A stretch of 17,268 nucleotides of DNA from Byssothecium circinans (taxonomy: Eukaryota > Ascomycota > Dothideomycetes > Pleosporales > Massarinaceae): the NCBI GenBank assembly GCA_010015675.1, contig ML976978.1, forward strand, positions 256,792-274,059. Direction: 5' to 3'. The notes under the pieces are model-generated. The model did no database searches, was not told where the DNA came from, and worked only from the letters and a program-made list of their open reading frames with translations. Positions 1 to 8,460 of this stretch are shown here, in pieces. How positions within the stretch are numbered: position 1 is the first letter of the stretch; each line of letters starts with the position of its first letter. The position numbers and the translations under genes are program-made.

Positions 1-264
1 GCTTTGCGCAAAACGGGCTGGTTGCTTTCTAGCTTTCGGCGCAATTACAGGTCTCCTATGTGGCTCGGCATTGGATTCCGAATTCTTATTTACTGAGGGG
101 AACCCTCGGCGCCGGAAGCGATAAACTTGCTGATTTCGGTAGTTACTCTCTGGCGATAGTTGCTGGTTTCCCATGTGAAAATCAGGCCGGACGCGAGCAT
201 CCTCTCTGGTTGTTGATGCTGAACGGATCGCGATACTCTTGCTCTCTGGCTTCGATGTGATGCC
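1..264 (-). CDS. Possible partial hypothetical protein running off the left edge
   Basis: On the minus strand this frame has no stop for 88 codons, from just after a TGA at 265-267 to the window edge. The first ATG reads from 174 downwards, giving 58 codons to the edge. The product would be rich in Arg, Gln, Asn, Ser and Pro, so probably disordered and basic, with no domain I recognise. A forward frame at 60-260 covers the same bases and is nearly as long, so the strand is uncertain. An open run of this length can arise by chance at this composition. If real, it is the 3' part of the frame that would be missing. Confidence 0.18.
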
Positions 265-330
265 TCATGTAGACACTACCAATATCATATATCTCTTGCT
301 TGTAGGTGACTGCCACCTGCTGAATTCCTT

Positions 331-477
331 TCAGCCATAGCTAGTAGCCACCATCGTGTTCCAAACATGCGTTGCCGTCTCTACGATTGTATCGCAGATA
401 TGAGCCCGGGCACGACCTCCAAATGAGCCAGCGTAGCTCACACAACTCCAATTCGGCTCACGGTATGGGATATTCAT
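331..477 (-). CDS. Short hypothetical ORF or exon fragment
   Basis: An ATG read from 477 starts a 48-codon frame that begins MNIPYREPNWSCVSYAG and stops at TGA (331-333). The amino-acid composition is protein-like, with balanced charge, Cys and Trp. No family was recognised. Another minus-strand frame continues towards 265 with protein-like composition, so this could be one exon of a decayed or intron-containing gene. It lies outside the RIPed block. Confidence 0.18.
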   Translation of the reverse strand: MNIPYREPNWSCVSYAGSFGGRARAHICDTIVETATHVWNTMVATSYG

Positions 478-650
478 AGAGGGAACGCGTGTTTGGTAGC
501 CAAAGCAATTGTATTCTTTTCTGTCCTAAACAAAGAGTGTGGTGTACATTGTGTCGTCCCTAGCAGGTGTTGAAACCAGCCACTATATACCAACCTGACC
601 CTATGACCATAGGTTGAGCTATTGGTCACTCTGTGCCACGGCACAATAGA

Positions 651-694
651 GGGTTAATTATTATAGATACTTAAGAACTAGGGTATAATAACCC
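651..694. repeat. Imperfect inverted repeat at the RIP boundary
   Basis: GGGTTAATTATTATA at 651-665 and TATAATAACCC at 684-694 form an imperfect inverted repeat, with four extra bases in the left arm and a spacer of about 18 bases. It sits exactly where balanced sequence gives way to RIPed sequence. It could mark an element end, or be chance in AT-rich DNA. Confidence 0.3.
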
Positions 695-1178
695 TTAATC
701 TCTATCTATACAATAATTAGTATAACCTAATACATTAGTATAAAAGATATACTTATCTCTAGGCATATAATATACTATAGCATATCTTACCTAGAATCTC
801 TAATTATAACCTTTTTTAGGTCGCGTTCTAGGTTAGATAGTCTACTAAGAGGTATAATATAGGTCTAGGGTAGACTACAAAGATTTAATAGATAGATAGT
901 AAATTAAGCCCTATCTTTTAAAGCATCTTTAATATTATTTAATAAGGGGGGAAGTAGTAAGAATTAAACTAATAAATAATTTAAAATTAATAAAATTAAT
1001 AACTAAGTTCTACGACTATTGTATTTACTTCGTAATTTTTATTATACACTATATATCCTGCTTTATAGCACTACCTAACAATCTATAGGCATATGCAGGC
1101 GTTTAATTAGGTATATTCTGCTTTATTTTTACTACAACTAAGCGCTAGGTTAATCGTATAGCTTTAAGGAGTAATAAG

Positions 1179-1500
1179 TTAATAGAATTAGAAAAAATAA
1201 GGTAAACGTAAATAGATACCTCTTTAGTAATAAGATATGCTATAGAAACTATCTATAAGACTATAGTAGATGTATAGTAGAACACTAACACAGTAAAAGA
1301 AATAAGGGTAGTAGCTAAAGAGGGAGTAAAGGTAGGCAAGGTAGCTCTAGAGATAATAAGGTAAATCAAGAGTATAAAACTGCAGAGCTTAATAAACAGG
1401 CTAGTTACTTACGCTATTATAGCAGCTAGAGGCTAAACACTAGTAGGTATATATAATATATAAGTCCCTAAAGTACTATCTAGAAACTGCTATAAGCCTT
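1179..1500 (+). pseudogene. RIPed coding-like relic, family unknown
   Basis: In one forward frame this stretch reads as Lys/Glu/Val/Ile-rich protein with interruptions only at TAA/TAG codons. It contains recognisable runs such as TVKEIRVVAKEGVKVGK, followed by a segment reading VTYAIIAARG. The pattern of a charged helical region followed by a Tyr-Ala-Ala segment loosely recalls the N-terminal gag-like ORF1 of fungal retroelements, but that is only an impression. The antisense frame is also fairly open, so the strand is not certain. No reverse transcriptase motif was found downstream. Confidence 0.3.
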
Positions 1501-2570
1501 AGAGATAAGAGGGTAGTTTCCTAGTATAAGATAGACGTTAGCTTTAGTTGCGTATACTTCTCTATTTTGCCTTCTAATGTATTCGTCATTAGCAAGTACT
1601 TAATAAGAGTAGATGCGATAGTAGCTATAAGCTAACAGCGTGTACGTGTCTATCTTAATACTTAATAATAAGATTCTTTAGCGAATACTACTATAGCTTT
1701 ACATGTTATTAGTCCTAGTGGGGCCTATGCTTTTAAACAAACTATATATAGTAGCTATCTATAGTATAATGTAGGGCTCTAATATAGTATAAGCTAGGTA
1801 TAGTAACTATTTATAGTAACTACCTATATACGCTTATTGTATATAGTTACTATGTGTAGGCGGAGCTAGGTATAGTAACTATAAATAGTAGCTATCTACG
1901 TACTCTAGCTATATATAGTTACTATGCATAGGCAGAGCTAGGTATAGTAGCTATTTATAGTATATAGCACGTAAACTACCTTTATATAATAGAGGGAAGT
2001 GTAGTAGAGGGAAGTAGAATAGAGCAAGGTTATAATTATATTAGACAAGGATTAGTTAAGATTTTATTTAGGTTAGGATTAATTAGGCTTGCATGAACTC
2101 TAAACGTCTACTAAGACTAGATAGCCTTCTTTAATCCTAAAGCGTTTTAGGCTGCTGCTTAATTATAGGCCGTACCCTAAGTCGCCTAATTAGAGTTTCT
2201 TAGAATCTATTAAATATAGAGTTTATCCTAAACTACCCTAGCACTTTAGATTTTAACTTATTATGCTGCACTATAAACGCATATTTTAATAACTTAACCT
2301 AAAAAGGCTTAGTACTTCCTATACCTATACAGGCCACTTAGTAACTTCTAACTACCTTATAGTAAGGGTTAATAAGGGGTACATAGACCTAGAACTGATA
2401 TATAGAGGGTAGAATTATAGATAATACGCATGCCTGTAGGCTTGTTGCCCTATAGATAAGTATAGGCTAGATAGAAGGTTATATTCCCTTACGCGAACCT
2501 CTTTATATTCACCCTTATACTTAGCTATCAACACCTAAACTAGCAAACTATTTTAATAATAGCCTCTAAT
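1501..2570. other. RIPed DNA without a recognisable gene (holds the 72-bp repeats)
   Basis: Apart from the tandem repeats at 1792-1962, no frame here was convincingly coding. The forward frame of the Fic relic can be followed upstream of 2571 with TAA/TAG stops, but its sequence there is not recognisable. A short patch near 2400-2560 keeps some CA dinucleotides. Confidence 0.5.
1792..1962. repeat. 72-bp tandem repeat, about 2.4 copies
   Basis: Three units begin with AGCTAGGTATAGT at 1792, 1864 and 1936. The first two are exactly 72 bp long and the third is partial. Each full unit contains an inverted pair of the TATAGTAACTA / TAGTTACTA type, so single strands could fold. The units differ mainly at bases that RIP can change and in their middle part. 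It reads as a RIPed minisatellite. Confidence 0.85.
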
Positions 2571-2960
2571 ATTATAAAGTACTGCTTCCTAACTACTGCT
2601 TAGGTTACACGTCTTTATAAGTCCTTAATTATTAACGCTCTGCCTACTTAGCCATCTTTATTAGAATTAGTAGCGTAGTTGCCTATAAATATTAAGTACT
2701 ATACTAACTAATAGAACGTATTCTAGCTTATAGTAAGCTTTTCTAAAAAGATTATAAAGAACTACGCCTTCTAAGATAGAAATAAACGCACAGCGATTAT
2801 AGCAGTAGACATGTTCTTAAGGATTAATAGGTATAAACTCTAAATAGTACTCTTATAGCCTAACTAAACTCTAGAAAATACCTATATTATAGTATATATA
2901 AACGCGTAGATAGCTAAGCAACTAGGTTAATACTATTAGTAGATTACTACCACGATTAAA
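2571..2960 (+). pseudogene. RIP-inactivated Fic/Doc-domain gene
   Basis: In one forward frame, about 130 codons read as a Fic/Doc-fold protein. An N-terminal helix starts near 2586. The family's active-site loop lies at 2763-2795 (codons 65-75), followed by a hydrophobic helix containing MFLRINRYKL. In the loop, the position equivalent to the catalytic His now reads Tyr, the Gly after Asp reads Arg, and a TAA interrupts it; all are expected RIP outcomes. Asn-Lys-Arg of the loop survive. Fic proteins use this loop to transfer AMP or other phosphate-containing groups to target proteins; Doc relatives are known as toxins in bacterial toxin-antitoxin pairs, and similar genes occur in fungi. No partner gene is recognisable beside it. 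The start cannot be placed because RIP destroys ATG. The gene is dead as it stands. Confidence 0.72.
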
Positions 2961-3638
2961 GCATAGACTAATAAGATTCTAGCGTATAAAAATATAGCTA
3001 TAGAGTATTAAGTATTAGACTATGTTAAGTTTTCTTTTAGTTAGTTAGGACGGTCTTTAGGTAGTTACTTTAGATTTAAAGCTATAACTTTCTTTAAGCA
3101 AAATCTTTTTAAATTAAGACCCTTTTTTATATATTATAGAGAGGAAAGTATATAATAGGAATAGTAGTATAATCTAGTACTTATACCTAGCACTATATAA
3201 CTATTCTTATCCTTTAATAATTATATATCCTTTAACTTATTAAGCGTCCCTCTAATTTCTAGTATTATAGTACTAGCAAGTTCTACAAATTTAGCTACCT
3301 TTTATTAGTATACGCTAAATAAAAGTGCAAAGGTTTAGGCGAGGTCCTATCTAGAGTTCCGTCTAAAGCAATCGTATACATTACGCCGTAAAGATATAGT
3401 ATTGCTAAACTTATATTTGCAGTAGACTAGTAGAGAAGCTATTAAGGGATAACTAAGCAAGGGTAGCTAGGCGATAAGTCTAAAGATTAGGATATTAGCA
3501 ATAACTAGATATTAGACGGCGGACGCTTACTAAGGGCGAAGTGTTAGGTGTTGTAAAAGTAGCTTAACGTAAACCTATCTAGGTGCTTAGGGAGAGCTAA
3601 TAAGCTATTAGTATAGTAGCTACTAGCCTATAAAGTAT
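2961..3638. other. RIPed DNA, no assignable gene
   Basis: More than one forward frame is partly coding-like here, and the frame used by the relic at 3639-4799 may begin as early as about 3300. No motif could be recognised, and I cannot decide between frames. Confidence 0.45.
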
Positions 3639-4799
3639 AGCTAACTTCTATAGGAATTAATATATAGGCTTCCCTAGGGTCACTAACTTAGATAGAGACT
3701 TCTTTTATAATAAGTATACTATCTAGTCTAAGGTTAGTAAACTTAGCTATTATAATATAATAAGCTCTTATAGTTGCAACGTAGTAGGATCGCCTAAAAA
3801 AAGGTCTTAGAGCGTAGAAAGGCCGTGCAATAGCAGTATATATAGCTTACGTAGTCCTAGTGTAAAATCTAGCGAGCATAGCTAGGTAAGAATTATAGGT
3901 ATAAAGAGTAATAATAGTTTAACTAGTTATTATATAATAGTTACCTAAAGGAGAACGTAGTTTAAAAAGACCTAAAGCGCTCTAGCGCGTAGTATCCTCT
4001 TAGCATACTATTTATATATAACTGGATTAATTAGAATACTTTATCTAGTATAATTCTCTATATCACTAAAGAAATATATACTATAGGGGCCTCTTGCTAA
4101 ATCTCTAATCCCTATAGGTAGCATAAGGTTTGTATTTACCTATATATTCCTCTCCATCTTTATCTATGTAGGATAGTTGCGGGGGAAGAAAGGGCTAAAA
4201 GTCTTAGAGAATATGAAAACTAACACCTATTAGATATAGCGTAAAGTTAGAAAGTTTGCAACTTAAGCCTTTATTTCTTAAAATATCTTATAACTTAATT
4301 CTAGTCCTTTAGTAGTTATTTTAGGTAGCTTATTTTATTATACTAAAGTAAAGGAAGCCCTATATTAGTCTAGGGCTAGTAAGCTAGATTTAGGTTTTTA
4401 CTTAGCCTACGCTCTAAAGTAAATCTAGTACTATAGCAACTCTATATAGTTAACACTAAGAAGCTACTATAGCTTAAACGTAAATCTAATTTATTTACTT
4501 ACTTACTCCTCTTTTATACTATGTCTTAAGAATGTCCTAGTATAGCAAATTCCGCTATTAAGGAGCTAGATAGCAGTTAATTATTTTATAAAGAATAATT
4601 AATAAATAACTGCAATTAAGTAGATAAATAGTAGGGTAGCTATAATTAGGGGCAAATTTAAGGAGCGTTTAGGCGTAATAGAATACTATGTTTCTAATTA
4701 AGGCGTAGCCAATATAAGCAAGCTAAACTATAATATAGGATTTAATAATAAAAGTAGGGGGTATTAAAATACTTTATAAGGCAGCTAGAAGCTTTTAGC
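3639..4799 (+). pseudogene. RIPed large hypothetical gene
   Basis: One forward frame runs about 387 codons with essentially only TAA/TAG interruptions. Around 3770-3990 it is strongly protein-like: Arg/Lys/Gln/Glu-rich and probably helical, including SRIAQKKVLERRK-type text where Q marks a stop. Further on are a mixed hydrophobic part near 4020-4150 and another Gln/Lys-rich helix near 4510-4780. The basic helical character recalls the C-terminal parts of several fungal accessory proteins, including DUF3435/FluG-type recombinases, but I found no Arg-His-Arg-Tyr catalytic arrangement and do not claim that family. Its last 240 bases overlap the next frame; one of the two is probably a shadow there. 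Confidence 0.45.
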
Positions 4800-5296
4800 C
4801 TATTATAGCTTGTACTACGGTAACTTCCACGCCCTATTTTAGGTAGGGTTTTTCTGCTATCACTACTTAATCTTATATGCTCTTCTTAAGATATCTTATT
4901 GCTAATACCTAATAGCTCCCTATAATGGCTCTCTAGAATAATGCATGAGGTAGCTTTCCCTATTCTTGCTATACTTTAATACTAACATCCTAGCCTTAGG
5001 AACTAATAGAGATTTACGAAAAAGCTAAAATCTTTATTAATAGTAGTAATAATAATAGCCTTAAATTTATCTACTTAAAGCTTATACTATAAAGAGTAGA
5101 TAGTAAATACTTCTATGCTAAGACTAGTTAGCGTATATTCTTATTCTCTTAAATTAAGGTTAATAAACTAGATATAATTCTAATCCTTTTAGACTATATC
5201 TAGCCGCTAGCTAATCCTATATTTATATAAGTACTAGAACTGCTACCTTTAAACTACTATCTAAAGCGACCTAGCCTACTCTATTATAATTGTTAG
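4562..5296 (+). pseudogene. RIPed hypothetical gene, 3' end at a TAG
   Basis: A second forward frame of about 245 codons has only RIP-type stops. Its best part is 5003-5290, reading EIYEKAKIFINSSNNNS and later SQRIFLFSQIKVNKLDIIL. This is a balanced, apparently globular sequence with many Leu and Ile, ending at TAG 5294-5296. I do not recognise the family. It could be a downstream exon or frame-shifted continuation of the 3639-4799 relic, since the two overlap in different frames. RIP obscures the start. Confidence 0.45.
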
Positions 5297-5451
5297 AATA
5301 TAAGAGTATATTTAATACTTATATTAATCTACTCTTATTTCTATATATACTCCTTATTACCTAGTAGTTAAATACTATAGGTTAGTAATCTAGGCTATCC
5401 TAGACTACCACTATCTAGGCAGTTGACTATAGATCAGATAGAACCATCCTA

Positions 5452-5491
5452 GATCGATCAATCGATCAAGCAATTGATCAATCGACCGATC
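5452..5491. repeat. GATC-rich imperfect palindrome
   Basis: A 40-bp run of overlapping GATCGATC / GATCAATC units contains a short perfect hairpin, GATCAA-GCAA-TTGATC, centred near 5470. CA dinucleotides are intact. It may be a protein-binding or structural site, or simply low-complexity sequence. Confidence 0.6.
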
Positions 5492-5523
5492 CAAAGGCCT
5501 AGCCAATATTGTGGCGTTATTGG

Positions 5524-5542
5524 TTCTTTATTAAATAAAGAA
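5524..5542. repeat. Perfect 9-bp inverted repeat containing AATAAA
   Basis: TTCTTTATT and AATAAAGAA flank a single A, giving a perfect 9-bp stem. The right arm contains AATAAA, the eukaryotic polyadenylation hexamer. It lies in the less-mutated island upstream of the kinase relic and could be the 3'-end signal of the preceding unit or of an LTR. Confidence 0.55.
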
Positions 5543-5588
5543 ATAATATTAAGCTAAGACGTTTACAGAAAAGTAAGAACGCTTGCAG

Positions 5589-5643
5589 CCTTTCTTTATA
5601 CTATCTACTGCATACAGGCTAGTAGGAATAGGCTAAAGAAAGG
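5589..5643. repeat. 10-bp perfect inverted repeat upstream of the kinase relic
   Basis: CCTTTCTTTA (5589-5598) and TAAAGAAAGG (5634-5643) are exact reverse complements separated by 35 bp. They end about 20 bp before the ATG at 5664. They may be a leader or regulatory structure, or chance. Confidence 0.5.
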
Positions 5644-5663
5644 TATAAGTAAGTACTCTATCT

Positions 5664-6239
5664 TTGATTAAACTCTTAACTACATACGACATAATCTACT
5701 ATCAATCTACTACTATTTCGACTATCTCTGCTATATCTCTATTACCTTTTCACAATAATAATACTTTTAATAGCTATAACTATAGTAACTATATTCTAAC
5801 TAAGGTTAAAGCATGTAAAATATTAAAATTATACCTACATCCTAATATTACGTAATACCTAAGTATTATAGTTAAGGATAGTAGAATTAGAGGTATTTAC
5901 TTTACTAAGTACTCTAGGACTTTCTTATAGATACTAAAGGATAGGATACCTTTCTAGAGAGACGTTGTACTAGGTAGTATTAAGGTAGGTATTTAGCATA
6001 TATATAAATTAGGACTTGTATATAATGATATCTATCTATTAAATATTATAATAGACGACGATACTCTAATTATTATAAACTTTAACTTATATAAGTAGGA
6101 AAGGGATAGACTAGGTTTAAAGGCTAGAAACTTTAAGTAGATAGTAGATAGTAAAGACTTTATAAAGTAAGATAATAATCTCTATAGTCTCTCTAAGATA
6201 TAAGTAGCCCTTATGATAGAAATATAAAAGAATATGTAG
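5664..6239 (+). pseudogene. RIP-inactivated fungal protein-kinase-fold gene
   Basis: From the ATG at 5664, one frame reads a kinase catalytic core for about 190 codons, broken only by TAA/TAG. The first 63 codons are still open. KVKACKILKLYLHPNIT (near codons 47-63) matches the helix-C/beta-4 region with its conserved HPNI. The catalytic loop reads VYNDIYLLN at 6018-6044 (from codon 119), where family members have HxD...N, so the His is now Tyr. The metal-binding Asp-Phe-Asp equivalent reads Asn-Phe-Asn at 6078-6086 (codon 139). Both changes are CpA/TpG transitions. The glycine loop and beta-3 Lys of a full N-lobe are not visible, so the gene was short or is truncated at the 5' side. Similar short kinases without known substrates are common in expanded fungal families. 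The end is uncertain (TAA at 6225 or TAG at 6237). Confidence 0.82.
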
Positions 6240-6986
6240 CTAGTACTATTATAATCCTACTAAGCTCTTTATTTTTCTCTTACTCTATATATTCTACCTA
6301 TCCCTTTATTAGTTCTGTGGTGTTAAGAAACGCGTTATAAACTATAGAATAAATATCTTACTTACTATCTTTACTAGGGAGGAATATAGTTGTTAGACTA
6401 TTTATAGTCTTAGTATCTATAGTTAGATATTTTTACCCTATATAATATTCTATCCTTGTGGTACTTTATTGCCTACTTATAGTAGTTAATAAGTAGTTAA
6501 ATCTTATAGTAAGCTATCTCTAAGAAGGGAGTAGATAAAGGATAAAACTTAATAGAAAGTATAGTACTTAGTCCTATAAGTAGGGACAAGCTAATACTTA
6601 TATAGAATAGCTGCTTTTAGTTATATACTATTCTTACTCTACCTAATATAGGCAACTTGCATACAATAAAACTATAAACTATTACATATAGGAGCCTAAG
6701 AGTCCTATCTTAGCCTATATTTATATGCCGTGCAAAGTTCGCACTAATTAGGCTAGTGTAGTAAAGTTGCGTAATACTCTACTCTAAGTCTATATATCTA
6801 TTCTATTCGCAACAACTAGCTTTATCTTATCTAAATAAGATTGCTTTAATAATCAACGACTAATATAAGCGTTTAAGCGTTAATGCCTAATAGGTACTAT
6901 ACAAAGGGGCGATATCCTAAGGTAGGGTAGGTGGCTAACTCCTAGTAACATAAATAACAGCTAGTTATAGGTTACAGTAGCTATAT
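6240..6986. other. RIPed stretch with ambiguous coding traces on both strands
   Basis: A forward frame following the kinase reads as a hydrophobic, membrane-like sequence, and a minus-strand frame reads as Tyr/Gln/Arg-rich sequence. Each has only RIP-type stops and I cannot choose between them. No motif was recognised. A patch near 6900-6980 keeps CA and TG. Confidence 0.4.
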
Positions 6987-8459
6987 CTAGAGGCTCTTAC
7001 TAAGGTAAAAGGACTTACGCTAGCATTAGACGTAAGCTAGCGATTTTTGCTACTATAGAATTTTTGCTACCCTACTATTAGCATTGAAGCTTTTACGTGA
7101 ACACTTGCCCTTTAAAAAGATATACTTATATAGCGTAGTATTAGATAGTTAACTAATTATATTATATTTATACTATACTTAATTTGCCTAAGTTGTAGCG
7201 TTCTTTTAGAAGTTTCTATAGGCTACTACGTGCTAGCTTTCTCTATAGCACGCTTATTTGTAGAAAATACTAATTAGGCCTATAGTAATCTCTAAGGCTA
7301 AGCTCCTAAAGTTGCGAAAGTTAAAGACCCGTTATATCTAGCAATAAAGAGGATACTTAATCTTAGCAGCCTAAAGCTAACTAAAGGCTCCTTTAGCTAT
7401 CTAAGATATAGTACTAAGGGTACTAAAGTTAAACTTATAGTAAACTAACGTTATATTAAGTTACTACTAATATAGTTTTATTATCCTACTATGTCTCTTT
7501 ATATCTTACACGCTAAATCTTTTACTCTACCTTGTCTAAAGCTCTAGCTAGCGCTAGATAAAGCAGGATACCTAGTTCTAGCTAATAGATAGAGGTAGGG
7601 GATCCTACTCGCGCGCGGTAAGTAGATTATATGCTATCTATTATACGTTAATAACCTAGAGTAGAAATCCTTGTTAATTAGGGTCTAGGTACGCTATACG
7701 CCTACGCTAATACGCGAAGAGACTAATAAGGGTTAGCCTAATAGGATATAATAGCTAGAGATATTCAACCCTTTTACGACAGCGTTTTAGGGCGTGGGCG
7801 TTAAGCCTTAGTTAATAAGATAGACGCGTCTTAGTATTTTAGTAGAAAGTAGCTAGCTCGCTAATATAATAACGTTATCTTAGAGTTACTAAAAAAGGAG
7901 GGTTAGAGAAAGCTTCTTTATCTATAGTAGTAAAGTATTTAAAGACTTTAAAGTAATAGATTTTCTACTCTATTAGCAAAGCAGCAGTAACATTCTTATA
8001 TAGCAGAATAACGTTTATCTAAAGGCTGTAGATTACGGCTAGCATAGAAGATATTTTCTTAGCAGCCCCTCCTATTAAAAAGTCTTAGGCTTGCAAGTAG
8101 AAATACTATCCTTTATTAACTATAGATTGCGCAGATAGAAATAATTCCTGTAGTTTAACAGTATCTCTTTATTAGGCTGCAAGTTTTCTTAATTCTTCTT
8201 ATTTACACATAACTATGCTAGTTAGCACGAGAAAGAGCCCCGCCTCCACCTAAAAATGCCTGCTACCTTATCGCATAAGTAACGCCTATATCCTTGCTGT
8301 AATTAATATAACATAGACCTCGTTGTCTATAGATTTGATAACCTTATTATTAGTAGAGGATATATAGAAGCTATTTTTAAAGGATACTATTATCTATAAA
8401 GAGGACTCTAGCATTAGAGAGCAAGTTAAAGAGATGTAGAAAAAGGGCTTTTTAATTAA
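6987..8459 (-). pseudogene. RIPed large hypothetical gene, about 490 codons
   Basis: One minus-strand frame is continuous from 8459 to a TAG at 6987-6989, broken by TAA/TAG only. The text is clearly protein-like: a helical part near 8200-8130 (CKQEELRKLAAQQRDTVKLQ, where some Q mark stops), a basic part near 7760-7680 (RCRKRVEYL, then AYQRRRIAYLDPN) and a C-terminal part near 7330-7090 (FRNFRSLALEITIGL, ending KGKCSRKSFNA). Part of it (7980-8290) is unusually rich in surviving CA and TG. I do not recognise the family; repetitive fungal helicase-associated proteins are one unproven idea. The relic immediately upstream on the same strand is in another frame, so the two may be exons of one gene or one gene with an indel. 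Confidence 0.6.
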
Positions 8460-8460
8460 G

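Larger units (their letters stand above)
1..650. other. Non-RIPed, balanced-composition flank
   Basis: This stretch has ordinary fungal base composition with plentiful CA and TG, unlike everything to its right. No gene can be assigned with confidence. The open frames are a short forward one (60-260, GTG start, extendable back to 33), a minus-strand frame running off the left edge (1-264) and a 48-codon minus-strand ORF (331-477). They overlap or lie in different frames, and none matches a family I know. It may be intergenic sequence or a decayed gene next to the RIPed block. Confidence 0.8.
5291..5616. mobile_element. Possible solo LTR (Copia-like appearance)
   Basis: The stretch opens with TGTTAGAATATAAGAG and can be closed at CATACA (5611-5616), giving TG...CA ends typical of LTRs. 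Inside are an AATAAA-type signal in a hairpin (5524-5542) and a GATC-rich segment. From about 5400 it keeps many CA and TG dinucleotides, unlike its surroundings. Against the call: the 5-bp flanks (ATAAT and GGCTA) do not match as a target-site duplication, no second LTR was seen, and its first bases overlap the end of a coding-like frame. Confidence 0.25.

Noticed and set aside
60..260. 66-codon forward ORF with GTG start
   Set aside because: The start is not ATG, the product resembles nothing known, and an equally open minus-strand frame covers the same bases. Not called as a gene.
681..700. Telomere-like CCCTTAA words (also near 16941)
   Set aside because: Only single CCCTTAA-type words occur, with no tandem array, so there is no evidence of a telomere.
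6240..6986. Membrane protein gene downstream of the kinase
   Set aside because: The plus-strand frame is hydrophobic mainly because TA-rich codons give Ile, Leu and Tyr, and a minus-strand frame is equally acceptable.
7756..7768. ATATTCAACCCTT shared with about 16934-16948
   Set aside because: A 13-bp match in AT-rich DNA with no extended similarity is probably coincidence.
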